Source: Protonemura montana
Lineage: Eukaryota; Arthropoda; Insecta; Plecoptera; Nemouridae
Assembly: GCA_947568835.1 (NCBI GenBank)
Contig: OX387603.1
Location: forward strand, 5,740,701 to 5,804,700
Direction: 5' to 3'
Length of the DNA stretch: 64,000 nucleotides
The first letter of the stretch is position 1, and every line of letters begins with the position of its first letter. A model generated the notes under the pieces. The model was not told the DNA's origin and made no database searches. It was given only the letters and a program-made list of their open reading frames with translations. Below, in pieces: positions 47,001 through 58,937 of the stretch. A program made the position numbers and the translations under genes.

Positions 47001-50000
47001 GACAAAATGTGCCGACGACAGCGAGACGGCCAATTACATCTCCGCACACACCAAAGACGTGAGTACAACTCGTGCTGAAAGAACCCATAAGTCCATGCCC
47101 GACAACTAAACGTTACCATTGTGTCCACCTACCAGCATAAAAGAAGAAGGCTTTGCCTTAACTTGATTTTGCTCCTTGCTGTTATTCCTCAAATCACTAG
47201 CTGGTAACTGAGTTTTGGTTTAATTTCTTTATTGTTGTCATTACTGAATCAGTCTGATGTGGTGCAAGTCTGTAGCCACTTAAGAAACCGTCAAAGCACA
47301 TCCTATACTCGAAGAACTTCAATATCATGGTTCACTATCATGGTTTTTAGACTCGTGTGACTTTATCGTGTGGACTAGATTTGGCAAAAACTATTTGAAC
47401 TTGGTTTTAATGCTAAGTTTTTTATTTTAATATTTGATTTTAATTCGATAAAATATTAGCAACTGATGTCGGTCCAAGCTAATAATAAATTCCATTAACT
47501 AAAATAAAAAATCAGATCCTCGATGTGCAGTCGAGGTGCAGCCTAATCCTTAAGCTCCGACCCGAGAGTATCAAATGTACATGGACTCTGTTTGTGTCCC
47601 CACACAGTGCCCCAAGTGCTCAATCTGCATCGAGAAGAACGGCGGGTGCAACCACATGCAATGCTACGCATGCAAGTTTGACTTCTGCTGGATGTGCCTC
47701 GGGGACTGGAAGACACACGGCTCTGAATACTACGAGTGCTCACGCTACAAGGACAACCCCGGCGTGGCCACCCAGTCAGCACATGCACAGGCTCGGGAGG
47801 CGCTCAAGAAGTACCTGCACTACTACGAGAGGGTGAGCGCAGCCAATGTGTCGCATTGGACGTCCATATTCATGCCCTAGTAAAGTTATCAATCTTGTGA
47901 ATACGTCTGGAATGATCTTAATGGGTTTGGCTTAAATATCTAGTGCTTGTCTTCTTAAAATCACATTTTACAGACTTACTAAAAATATATATTTTAATTT
48001 TTGGTCAAAAGTTTAGCTAAGGACTTGAAGCGCAGTCAGCAAGCCCCAAAGATCAGGGGTCCCTGGAGATTCATACACATTTAAAAAAAAAAAAACTATT
48101 CTGCATGGCAAGCTCAGCTTTGCTTAAAACATCCTCTCTGTGGTGTGAGGATGGCCAAGGCCAAGATCGACAACTAAACCAAAAGCTGGAAGTCTTACTG
48201 TTGCACATTTCAACATATATGAGGAGAATAAGTAAAAGAAGATAAATGGAATGTCTGCAATCCAGGTGAAATGCGTTATAGCTGTCCATGGGTAGTTTTT
48301 TATTTATTTATCTATTCAATTTCAGACCGATTATAAATACAAGTATATATATAGTCAATGTCAATACATAGTATGTTTAAAGTAAGACTCTTTCAGAAGC
48401 TTGACGTTTACAAGCAGCTTGGTTTAATATTACATTCTATGAACTCTTTTATTGTGTAGAATTCCCCGTTAATTAGGAATTTCTTTAGCGCTCATGCGAA
48501 TTTGATTCTGCACTCTTCAGTCTTTACGTTCACTCTTCAGTATAAAATTACGCCACACGTTTTAGCTGTGTGTTAATAACCTCCGCTTTGTGCTTTCTAG
48601 TGGGAGAACCACTCGAAGAGCTTGGCGCTGGAGCAGGAGACGTTGCAGAAGATCCGAGCACGCATCGAGACCAAGGTGATGTCTGCGAGCGGAACGTGGA
48701 TCGACTGGCAGTACCTTCTAGACGCGGCGACGTTGCTGGTCAAGTGCCGGTATACCCTGCAGTATACATACCCATTTGCCTACTACCTCGAGCAAGGTCG
48801 CAAAAGTCTGGTGAGTTGCCAAATTGATTGTGGGTGCCATCATTCTGGGCCTCTGTTTTGTCGGCCCGAGTAAAGTCGGCCTCTGTATTCTGGGCCTCAA
48901 ATGTTTAAACCTGCCGAAAATGTAAACTGGGCTCCTACACAACCTCTGGCATTTGTGAACTACATTAAGAACAATACATTCTGCTACATTCTTGTCATAA
49001 ATTGGCAGGTTGAGTTTGTATACTCTAGGGCATAAAAAAATGAACAAGAAAAAAAAATGCTGCACCGAAGTGTGTGAAGATTGACCGAAAGACACGGGAT
49101 AAAAATAAAAAAATCCGCTGAGAGGAATACCAAAATTGAAAATACGTGATGCCTATTGAGATAAATATAATAAATAAGCCCTCTTTACGTGGTTAGTCAT
49201 TTTCAGACAGGAGAGGAATACCAATACACCAATACAAGACGATCATTTGACACCTTTTTTATTTTTCAAAGTTGAAAAATGAAGACACTATGATCTGAAA
49301 CGTTTTATTTTAGCTTTTAGCAAATTTTTTTTGATTATTCTTTTAACCAACTTCCAAAAAGAAACTTTCAGAAAATTTTTAGTAGTAGTTGCTCAACATA
49401 TTTTGAAAATGTCAGCTTGTTATTGAACATGTGTAACAAATTTTTAAAATTGATCCGTTATCCGTGCCGATAGATTTGGCTGCCCTCTAGTCGTGTCAAT
49501 AGGCAGTACCTAGTATTTTTTTTCTCGGCCCGTGTACGTGAGTGGTCGTTTCGGGGCCCAGTTTGCTGCTTTGTGACATGTAAACTCAGGCTGAGTTTAC
49601 ACTTTTTGAGGCCGAGAATACAGAAGTCCACTTTATGCGCTCCCCTCAAAGTTACCAAGATTTTCAGGAAAACTGATATTATATTAATCAAATTAAAGAG
49701 TAAAGCCACTTTTAAAGCCAATGTTAAAATCAGCAGAAGGGGAAATTTATCGCATTATAATACCATTTGAGTATGCTGCATTAATTCAAATATTCTGCAA
49801 AAATTCTGCAATGATCTCTTTGCAAATAAAATTACATCAACTCAAAGCTAATTTTCTGTTCGCAAAAGTCCCAGGACTCTAGAGCTGGTTGGTTATGTTA
49901 CAGTTTGAGTACCAGCAAACGCGGCTTGAGGCTGAAATCGAGAACCTCTCGTGGAAGATCGAGCGGGCCGAGACGACCGATCGAGCGGACCTGGAGAACC

Positions 50001-50059
50001 AGATGGACATTGCTGAGAAGCGGCGTACAACGCTGCTCAAAGAATTCCTCGTCATCTAG
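44066..50059 (+). CDS. ARIH2: E3 ubiquitin-protein ligase ARIH2 (Ariadne-2, RBR type)
   Basis: RING-between-RING ligase that takes ubiquitin from an E2 onto its own catalytic cysteine and works with neddylated cullin-5 complexes. Exons: 44066-44272, 44437-44511, 45263-45467, 46374-46602, 46941-47058, 47608-47832, 48601-48810 and 49904-50059 (TAG). These give 474 residues against about 493 in vertebrates. Order: acidic N-terminus ([15 protein letters not shown]), UBA-like segment (about 70-94), RING1 from Cys122 (CRVC...[10 protein letters not shown]), IBR ([20 protein letters not shown]), RING2 from Cys279 ([19 protein letters not shown]) with the catalytic Cys at about 292, then the Ariadne domain ([16 protein letters not shown]...[14 protein letters not shown]). 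REALKKYL and [16 protein letters not shown] match ARIH2 rather than ARIH1. The gene appears intact. Confidence 0.97.
48298..48345 (-). repeat. Retroposon 3' tail, antisense in an ARIH2 intron
   Basis: On the minus strand GGTCTGAAATTGAATAG runs into ATAAATAAATAAAAAA. It belongs to the same tail family as 25685-25735 and 40745-40790. Confidence 0.4.
48840..49625. mobile_element. Possible MITE-like element in the last ARIH2 intron
   Basis: The left end carries CTGTATTCTGGGCCTCAAAT followed by TTTAAAC and GTAAACTGGGC. The reverse complement of the right end (about 49560-49620) carries CTGTATTCTCGGCCTCAAAA, then GTGTAAACT and CAAACTGGGCCCC. These inverted ends are about 0.7 kb apart and enclose AT-rich, non-coding sequence. 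A nearby palindrome, GTAAACTCA-GGC-TGAGTTTAC, lies in the right end. No target-site duplication was identified. Confidence 0.35.
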
Positions 50060-52042
50060 GCGCTGATTTGCTTCGAGGCGGGTGCTGCGCTTTGCATGCT
50101 CAAAGACCCGATGATGCTAGGCTTCATGCTTTGAAAGTACAGCTTCGGCAATCGTATAGCCTATATCTTATTTGCATGTTTTGAAACTGCAAAGCAAAGA
50201 AGTGGCATTTAGAAGCAATAATGTGTTCATATGTTGGTTGTGAAACTTGTGGCAACCCAGGTTTTGAGCTAGACAACCGTGTTTTTTAAGGCATCGGAGC
50301 TTGAGCATCATGGCTCCTTGAGTGTACAAAACTAGCCTTCGGCTCATGGCAATACCCAGTTAGCCGGGCAACAGCGATAAAAAACTTTGTGCATGTGCGA
50401 CGTCTTGAAGGTCAACTGTTGGGAGAAATCAGGCGGAGAACAAAACACGACCAACATTTGGGTTTGCGAATGCAGTCTCTCGGGACTGATCTTTTATTCT
50501 GATGTGCAACTGTGGAACAAGTTCAGACCGTTGTGTTCGAGATGAAAATGCAAATTCCTTGTTCGCAGCAGCCCTATCTTTAGTGTTCAGTGCCATACGA
50601 AAAGTTATCGACTGTTTGGAGATTGTTCTCTGTTTCATGATAGGTTTTCAAAGACTGATTGAGCCAATAATTTTAATCATTTTGCTGATCTTATCCCCCT
50701 TTCTCTCTCTTCCCACCACCGAGAATTTTGGCCATTGTCATTAGTTGTTAAAGACTTACGGGATTTTTAAAGACTATTTATTTTATACTTAATATCAACC
50801 TGTACCAACATTTTTCAACTGCAAAAAGAATTTTGGGTTTTGGTTTCGATGTAGAGGAAATGTGTCCAAATTTTGACATTGGTGCTTAGTTGCTGATCTT
50901 TCACTTGATCTTTGATCTTCTGATTTCTAAAATGGAGCAAATTTTAGATGACTGGTGGTGTTTTTGACTGACTGATCCTTTGCGTACGGGGAGTACTAGA
51001 TTGCACCACGCTGTTACATTTACATCTTCGGCTGGTAGAGTTGTTCGTACTTGGGTCACTCGCTGTGTCTACTTCTTGCTTAAAAATTAACAGTGTGGTG
51101 TAACCAAATGATAAGCTATGTATACACTGCTAGCATGATTGTGTGGGAGTACTCCCTCATGGAACCAGTGTAGACCTGGTTGTGGATCATTACATATAGA
51201 ACAAGTTTCAAACTCGCAGTGGTGTAGGCCAGCCGAAAACACGAATAGGAAAAACAAAAATATTGCACTTTTGGGATGACAAAAACATTTTACCTAACAA
51301 ATATATCATACAGTTTTCCACAAACAGTTTTAAATTGGGGTGTCCAATATCGACACACGCTCATTGATGAAAATTTATTTCAACTTGGGAAACAAGAAAA
51401 ATAAAAAGGTTTTCTAATTTTTTTATTGACCTCAAAGAAAATTAAAATTCAGTTAAGAAATGCTAGAACTTAATGTCATTAATGCAGTAATGTTGCAGAC
51501 ATTTTTGTATTTCTTCCGATAAAAATTGAAATAATCAATGTTGAAAAGCAATTGTGATTTTGGAATACTGTCTCCATTATTATTTACTGCTCTGTTTCTG
51601 TTTCTTTGTAATTATCAGGTTTGCAAATTATGTCACATTTAGAGAAGTGCATTGGATGGCTTAGAAATCAATTTCTCATCATTTATACATAGTAAAATTT
51701 AATTTCAGACAATTAAAAAATGTGGACATTTTAGGCTGGCTTTTCTCTGTTTGTTTGATTTTTTCATGTAACGAAGAGGGCTCATCTCCCATTATATTTT
51801 ATTGTTTGGCTTTATTTTGATTGAACAAAGAATTGACCAAACTACTGCTTATCTTGCAATCTGCAGAAGGTGTAAATGAGCAGTGGTTATGGTTCATCTA
51901 AGTACCGATGTAAATATACTTTTCGATGCAACTGTTCTTCCCAATGTTGCTGCCGAATGCAGAGTGTGTGTGCTTGTTTGTTGGGTCGCCTTACGTCGGG
52001 AGGCTATCTATCTATTTAGGCTATGTTACATAAGTGAATAAA
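50060..52042 (+). other. ARIH2 3' UTR up to a candidate poly(A) signal
   Basis: About 2 kb without a convincing open frame. It ends in AATAAA at 52037-52042 (AAGTGAATAAAGTGTAC). The true cleavage site is not determinable from sequence. Confidence 0.5.
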
Positions 52043-52677
52043 GTGTACAGTTACGTCCTAAAAAAATAATGTAAAAAAGTATCTATTCCTGTTGACATCC
52101 TGGCATCCATTCCTGACGTAGGATTGAGAAAGTAGCGCTATTCACTTACATCTCTATTACATCTCTTTTAATAATATTAAACTATTTCAGGTCCACGCGT
52201 GATATCACATAATTCACTTAAAATATTTTAAGTAAATGTTATGGTTTCACAAGTGAATCTGAGTAATGCTTATTGTTTTTATGCCTGCAAAATTTGTTAT
52301 TTTTTTAAAATTGTATCAAAAGAAGTTATTTATTTATTTTAGCAGAAAGATGAAGCACCAGATGAAGGGAAATGGGAAATCTCTAAAAATAATTTCAAGC
52401 AATGTAACGAATTTAATCAACGTTTTTCAAAATTAAACGATGAAACGAAAATCGAACAGTTCGATCATAGCCGTGACTAAAGATAGGGAAACCAATTTTT
52501 TACATGTCTATGTCAACACTTTTCTCAAAAATGTCTCTCTTGAGTTCGAAGGCAACTCATTGTGATCTAAAGGCTTTTATCGGGATTTTTTTTCGTCTGA
52601 TAGAGTACGTGACAAGTAATCGATCCGTGCAGTGATAGTCTTCATTTTTGGCCCAGACCGGGACAAAAAAAGGCTAA

Positions 52678-52986
52678 TGCTTATCAACCTCTCGGCAGCA
52701 TGGATTTGTGAAGGAATCCAGTGGTTTGAGTTGTACCGTCCTTCAATTTTTTCAATTGCTGTCTATTGTTCAATTGCGGAGGGGACGTCAAGCCAGTGGT
52801 CCCATTGGTGCTCGTCGACAGGAGTAGGCCACGTGCACCGGGTTTCCCCTCCTCCCTTCTTAATTAGGAAGATAAATCTTTATTCTCATCATCACTTACT
52901 CAGTTACCGGCACTATTAGACCAGTGCCACATTGTCTGTTGTCAAAACAGTGCGTCGTTAAACGTCACTAATCAATCAATCAATCT
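52678..52986 (+). repeat. SINE-like element with conserved core and AATC tail
   Basis: The core (52678-52746) reads TGCTTATCAA...GCATGGATTTGTG...AATCC...GAGTTGTACC and is about 80% identical to 54336-54404. Downstream the element ends in GCGTCGTTAAACGTCACT followed by AATCAATCAATCAATC, a tail type common in invertebrate SINEs. No clear Pol III head is visible immediately upstream. Confidence 0.55.
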
Positions 52987-53699
52987 GCTCTTATGATCCA
53001 CATCGCTGGTTCCTGCGATGTGAGCAAGGACTTGTCGGGAGAGCAAGGATTTCACGGGTCATGAAAATAAAAAATCCGCGCACAAGGGATTGGGCGCGTC
53101 TTTAGGCAAGACAAGAAAAATATCTGCATTTAAATTGCAATACATTCGCAAGAAACCAGTTCTGGGTCGCTAAGAAGAAACGGCAGTACAAGATTAGGCA
53201 GTGCGTGAATGGGCCGCCAAGCAAGTCGTCTCTGACTGGTCATTTTGGTCCAAACACAGGTTCTAGTAAAACAGGTAAGAAATGAGCGACTGGAGCAGAT
53301 CTTTTTGAGAATTGCTTGACCTCTCAAAATAAGATTTTTGTGTGAGCATACTCGGTTTTGTGTATGACATTGCTTGGTTGATATTGTGAATGCGGACCCT
53401 TGATTCACTGATGGTAAAGGCTCTAAGGTATATTAGGCATATTTACTTCCGGTCCGTTGTCACTGTCATTAAGTTGCGCTGGTAAGATCGCACTACAACG
53501 CAGAAAATATCGTATCTTATAAAGGTTTGCAACATGTTTTGCAACAAAAGTCAGAATATTACATATTTTTATCTTTCGATCGGTCCTATTTTGAGGCGTT
53601 GCCTATGCCTAAAATTCAAAGTAATATTTCATAAAATTGTGTCAAGTAGCTTGGAACGAATGACGTTGTCAGGAAATTTAGTTTGCCTGTGAAAACTTT
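52987..53699. other. Intergenic stretch, nothing recognised
   Basis: No conserved coding frame, RNA or repeat was identified on either strand. Confidence 0.45.
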
Positions 53700-53960
53700 G
53701 AAGCAACTCGTGGTACGCGTGAGTGGCACGGGACTGCCTATACGTACGGTTAATCCAACCATGACAAGTTTCAACTGAAATAATCGTCTAAAACGAGGCG
53801 AAAATTTGTCTCTTCGTACCAGGCGAGTAGCCGACAGAAGAGTATCGCCTGAAACCTACTGCATCGCTGTTCAAGTGACGTCACAACACGTGCTCGATCG
53901 ACCCAGCCTCCTACTTTTAATCGACTGAAGCTCGGCTCCCATTAGCTGACCGGTTTTCGA
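53700..53960 (+). promoter_or_regulatory. Promoter-like patch with CRE and E-box palindromes
   Basis: Locally GC- and CpG-richer than its surroundings. A full CRE palindrome TGACGTCA (53876-53883) is followed after 3 bp by the E-box CACGTG (53887-53892). A short open frame follows at 53966. Nothing recognisable as a gene lies downstream in the window, so this is a candidate only. Confidence 0.3.
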
Positions 53961-53965
53961 AGTGG

Positions 53966-54082
53966 ATGGAGGTGATAACAGCAATGGCGTCCACGGCTGC
54001 TGTCACAGACGAAATGTTTTCCAGGCATGCAGATGCTAAACAACTGCAAATTCTCGTACTTAAATTGCAGATTTCTAATTAG
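53966..54082 (+). CDS. Doubtful 38-codon open frame after the promoter-like patch
   Basis: Opens with MEVITAMASTAAVTDEMF and stops at TAG 54080-54082. It has no family resemblance. It could be the start of a first exon spliced at a weak GTACTT donor near 54055, a small ORF, or chance. Its only support is position, 74 bp after the E-box. Confidence 0.15.
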   Translation: MEVITAMASTAAVTDEMFSRHADAKQLQILVLKLQISN

Positions 54083-54157
54083 ATTAATTTCAACTATGTT
54101 AGCATTTGTTAGATGTGAGTGTTCTTTATCAAATCAAGTCACACAGCGGGTCCAATT

Positions 54158-54404
54158 GCTTACGAGCTCTCCTCGAATCGTCACACCGAACGTTATGGCG
54201 TGATGGAACACCGGTTCTCGTGGGATCACCCTGCGCTGGGTCAGGTATTGGATGGGTGACCATCATACACATGATCAGTTATGTTCGGGAGAGAGGTTGG
54301 AAGAATGCAAGTTAGTACAGCAACTTCATTAGCCTTGCTTATCAAACACTCGACTGCATGGATTTGTGGAGAAATCCTGCTGTTCGAGTTGTACCTTCCT
54401 AAAA
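54158..54404 (+). repeat. SINE with a 5S rRNA-like head (SINE3 type)
   Basis: 54158-54265 resembles 5S rRNA: it begins GCTTACG and contains ACACCGGTTCTCGT-GGATCACC and the internal control block TTGGATGGGTGACC. The middle is too diverged for a working 5S gene. About 70 bp downstream it carries the TGCTTATCAA...GCATGGATTTGTG...GAGTTGTACC core (54336-54404) shared with 52678-52746. A 5S-derived promoter joined to a conserved core is the SINE3 arrangement. Confidence 0.6.
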
Positions 54405-55553
54405 GCCTTCCTGGAAAATACCTAAATTTCAGCCAAACTTCTCCATTTCTATTCTCACCGTTTTCACAATGCTAAATGCCAGTTAAATAAGCAGGTTAAG
54501 ATGAAAACAGACGTATCTGATTAGGTGTAACCATGGGGATGAGTCTCATAAATTAAGTTGGACATATTAAAACTGCCCGTTGGAAGAAATATTGCCCAAA
54601 GTTGTAAATGCACTCCCAAGTAAAGGTCATAAAGGAAAGAAATTAGATTCACAGTTTTGTCAAAGGTTGACAAATGTACCGTTTCTAAACTTTTAACTCT
54701 TGTTTATTTTTATCTTTTTTAGTTGATGGGTTTAATGCTTATTGAATGGCAAACACTAAAATACGTGAAGGCAATTTTGATCACCAACTCTCCCATCTCT
54801 ATAGGGCATGGTAATATGATACTACCTGATACTACCATGTAGCAAACGCGGTTTACCTTATTCAATGCGAAAAGATAAGATATTCCTCAAAAATCATTAA
54901 TGACGGAAAAATATTAGATACAATAATTTAAAATCATTATGAACATAATATAAAACTCTTATAGACATAAATAAACAAAATAAAATAACGACGGGTCGTC
55001 TTCTGGACGATACGTCGTTATCAGTGCGCGATTAAAGTGCTCAATTACACAAGTTTACCCCGAAGTTCTTAATTCACTGAGGTCTGCCACCCATTTTGCT
55101 TGTATTTATAGCAAAATTACATTGTTTCATCATCAAAAGTCATCTTGAAATTCACTGCCATCCAAAAATGAACCGTCGTCAGAAGGAATTTCTGTTCATT
55201 TGGTTTTATCAAGTGTGGCTTTAGCACCTGGTCACTGACAGGCCCATTGGGTGAGACATCTCAGACACAAACATGAAAATAATTCTCATAATGCTTCACT
55301 TTTTAAAACTACTTTCAGCCCTCGTACTAGACCATGCAGTACTCACAGTGCATGGTGGTATAAGGGCAAATTACCACCCGTTTTTATGACTAGAACTCGT
55401 TATAATTATGAAAATACTGTTTGAAAGCTCAGAAATGGTATGTAGATATATCAGCTTATCTAGAAATTCGTTTGTATTTAAAAATTAAAGCGCACATGCA
55501 TCGGTATGCCCTTTAAGACAGCGAGCGAGCGAACTGACTATTGTGGTGATTAT
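54405..55553. other. Intergenic stretch, nothing recognised
   Basis: AT-rich sequence with no coding frame of note and no named repeat. Confidence 0.45.
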
Positions 55554-55633
55554 TGTAATTTTGTAGTAAATCTACACCCTTCAAACAAACATTTGAAACT
55601 ATTTGAACTCGTACACAAATAAACAAATAAATG
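55554..55633 (+). repeat. Retroposon 3' end, copy 1 of an inverted pair
   Basis: Contains GTAAATCTACAC, AAACAAACATTTGAAACTAT and TTGAACTCGTACACAAATAA, then an AAATAA-type tail. The reverse complement recurs almost identically at 59959-60030, 4.4 kb away. Confidence 0.6.
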
Positions 55634-57749
55634 TCAAGAATTTTCGACATTTTCTTTGGTTGTTTGCTAGAACTACTGATTGGATTTAATACGCTAATTT
55701 CTCAAAATTTCTTGCAAGCATGCAAGAAAAAGCAAGAAGTTTGAAGAGCAGAAGTTTGTGTGCACCCTGTAGTTAATTTCAGGGTGAAAGCGAGTGGACG
55801 CCGTCCACACACCTAATTATTTTCGAAATGGCTTTTATTCTTCCTTGTCAATGCGCTGTTCTAATTTACTTAAAGTGCAGACGATACACCATTTTATTTT
55901 GTACAAACTTGCGATTTATAAGTTGGAGAGAATTCCTTCCGATCCCGTTGTTTCGGGCAAATGTTTTTGTCAAAAGATGTAATCAGGATTGCCTTGGAAT
56001 TCCAACCCCCAACTCCTCGTGCGAGCAGAGGTAAGCAACTTTAGTTGATCGATCTTTTCAACAATTCGTTTCCAGGAAGAATTCCAGGCACTAGCAGGGA
56101 AATTTAGGATGACTGAGGTAACCCACGCGCACAATCTTTCCGTGAATTACCATTTCCTATCCTTTGTCCTCCCGGAATGTGCCATATTGTTTTAAAAACC
56201 CCGTCAGTCACTTGCACTGTTTGCCTCTCAGTTCTTTAGACATTTCCACAAATTGGAGGGTAATTATTTTACTGTATTTTACAAGTATTTTACTGAAACA
56301 AATAAAATTTGTTGGATTCAAATTCATGTAGGATGGTCACGTCCTCTTCGGGTAAGTCTCATTTGAGTTACACAAAGTCTTTATACCGACAATAAACCAC
56401 AACTATCAACCAATGATTCCACTATATACTTACAGAAAACAAGAAGAGCTGACCCCCCCCCCCCCCCCCTCCTCCCACCACACAAAAAAAAGATGATAGT
56501 CAAGCGTTCACCACATTTTTTTTAGAAATTAACCACTGCTTTAGACTGACTAAATGGCTTGTTGGCATAGTATTCGCTTGGTTAATTTACGTGTCATCTT
56601 ACGTGTGTGTACCCAGAGATGATAAGTATCTGTGGTACATATCTCTAGATACAAAAGTATCTCGAGGATGCAAAAGTATCTTGAGATGCAAAAACATTGA
56701 AATGCAGGAAATACCAAATGCAGAGGAGTGCACAGCAATTGGTATTATCTGAATTAAATTTTCAGTGCACTGCACTACAGGAAATGAGTAGTGGGACTGG
56801 GAGGGGTATTTAAGTAAATGTGTAGATTATGTGAGAAATGTACAGGTTTCACAGTTGTTGCCATTGCCATTATGAACTGTTTCCAGCATCCAACTTCTAC
56901 GTACATGTGTTTAGCAGATTCAGTTACCAGTTGAGCTTCGTCTTGGGAAGAACTACACCAGTAAGTATCTGAGACACTCCAATAATTGCTTTGCTTGTTC
57001 CAATTGCTAGTTAAATTGTGTAATTGTTCAGTTGTTTAGTTTGCTAGTGCAGTGTTTATTGTGCGTGTTCATGTGATTGTACGATATGTAAAAAATTGTC
57101 TCAACTCTCAAAGGCGGTGTATACAATTATAATTCGTAAAAGTGATTGAGCTTTCCATTATTTCCCAAAATTATTTCCCAAATAACGAATGTAACCATAA
57201 AAAAAATATTATTCGTTTGAAAACTTTGAAGTATTTTCTGAATTACGAAAAATTTACTTGATAAAGGGTTGAACAAATAATTACCTATGTCTACCCCCAC
57301 ACCCCTTTCAATGAAGACGCCGACGAAGAAAATATGAGTACAACGAACTAAATTAATCAGGGTATGATCGAACAGCTCAAGAAATATATACTTATTCTGC
57401 GCGAGTTACTCTGAAGTTTTACGGTCACACGTTAAATACTTCATTATTGCTTCATAATTGTTCGGTGTCCCAAGCCAATGGGGTTATCGGAAGGGGTTGG
57501 GGATGGACTTATATGTTATGATTACCTTCTTTAAGCCAAATTTTGTTTTTGTTTTTTAATTCAGAAAATACCTGGAAGTTTATAAACGAAGGATGAATTC
57601 GTTTTTTAATGATTTTCATATGAACCAAAAGCCAATTCATGTGGTCATGTCCACGTGCAGCAGGTATCGAGTTTCTCCCCGTTCAAGGAGGGAATTTTTG
57701 TTATCAACTCCAGGCATACGTTGGAAGATTCGAACTGCGTTCTTCGAAG
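55634..57749. other. Intergenic stretch with a C homopolymer
   Basis: No gene was recognised. A run of about 16 C lies near 56453-56468 and is a likely sequencing or assembly weak point. Confidence 0.45.
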
Positions 57750-58345
57750 TCGATTGATTGATTGATTTCCTTTAATGGCTTAAACTAAAAAAAAACATTT
57801 ACAAGCCATGAATCCCGTTAGGGTTCGTCAGGATAGTAAATAAAAGAAATATTAATAATATATGAATATACATTATAATATATATATAAATAAGATAAAT
57901 AATGAGATGTAGGTAATATGAGATGTGAGAGATGAGGTGAGAGAGATGGGTGTGTGAGATGTGAGAGATGGGTATGAGATGTGAGATGAGATGTAATGAG
58001 ATGAGATAATTAGATGTTAATAAGATATACAATTATAATAATGATGATATTAACCATTCTGATGGTACAGTGGTAATTCTAGTGTGGTAGGAACATAACT
58101 ATACAAACTATGATACTAATATAGTAACAATACAATTATGATGAAATGACTTTATAATAATGGTATTAATAGGAAATAAATTGTTTGGTGATAAAAGTAA
58201 TTAATGTAACCATTTATGAAGAGTCGGCATATACTTAAAAAAAATCATAACGGCCAGTAAAGTATCTCCGGATTCGAACCTGGTCTGTTGAGTACACGAC
58301 TACATCGACACGATAACTAAACCATTCAGCCACGAGGACGGTGGC
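57750..58345 (-). mobile_element. Probable minus-strand tRNA-derived SINE, expanded by a minisatellite
   Basis: The left end starts with GATTGATTGATTGATT, the reverse complement of an AATC tail. The right end (58268-58343) is a tRNA-like head on the minus strand: TGGCTGAATGGTTTAG (A box), then GACCAGGTTCGAATCCGG (B box). Between them lie AT-rich sequence and a GAGATG-type minisatellite (57895-58015). One element with an inserted repeat expansion is the simplest reading; two independent fragments are possible. Confidence 0.4.
57895..58015. repeat. GAGATG-type minisatellite
   Basis: Irregular tandem copies of GAGATG, GTGAGA and GAGATGTGAGA units. It also opens a meaningless frame on the other strand. 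Confidence 0.8.
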
Positions 58346-58545
58346 GAAATTAAGAAACAAAATTGATATCTATTACAGTCAAATATTAACATGTGATTAA
58401 AAGCAAAGGATCTGATTGCAGAGTTGATTTTTGCCCTTCTTTTGGGCGTATGATTTAGACTGTATAAAATTGCAAAGCGGACTATTTATTAGCTAGTTGT
58501 TACCATTTTGCTACATTGATTAGCTGTCGTAACAAAAGTATTTCT

Positions 58546-58744
58546 TGCCCCGTTATTGCCGCGGCATGTTGAACTGGTGCTATTTCAATTTCTTCGATGC
58601 TTCGTCACGGCAAGAACATGTTCACATCCATGTTAAAAATCATTTTTACCAATTTTGTGCACGGTGTGAACATGTTCCTGCCGTGACTTAGCATCGAATA
58701 AATTGACCTATCACCAATTCAACATACCACAGCAAAAATGTTGC
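58546..58744. repeat. Long fold-back inverted repeat
   Basis: Two arms of about 80 bp (58546-58630 and 58662-58744) separated by about 31 bp. The left arm reads GCGGCATGTTGAACTGGTG, TTCGATGC and GTCACGGCAAGAACATGTTC. The right arm, reverse-complemented, reads GTGGTATGTTGAATTGGTG, TTCGATGC and GTCACGGCAGGAACATGTTC. The transcript would fold into one long stem. A fold-back MITE is likely and a small-RNA hairpin is possible. Confidence 0.8.
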
Positions 58745-58937
58745 ATGACATAATATTAAAGATAAATTAAGACGTTCTGTCGTAAACCGTACGCTAAAAA
58801 AAAAGGAAACGTGTCCCTCGCGGACACTCAAACCAGGTGCTTAAAGTTTTGACTTCCCTTTGTAACGAAGCATTGCATCTTCTTTCGAAAAAAAAATCTT
58901 GATTGTACATCTGGGACGCGAAATAAAAATTCTCAGG

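Noticed and set aside
54158-54265. Functional 5S rRNA gene
   Set aside because: Only the internal control regions match well. The middle and ends are diverged, and a SINE core follows.
57799-58032. 77-codon minus-strand frame of Ile/His/Ser/Leu repeats
   Set aside because: It is simply the minisatellite translated.
58268-58343. Functional tRNA gene
   Set aside because: The spacing between A and B boxes is too long and no acceptor-stem pairing is evident; a SINE head is more likely.
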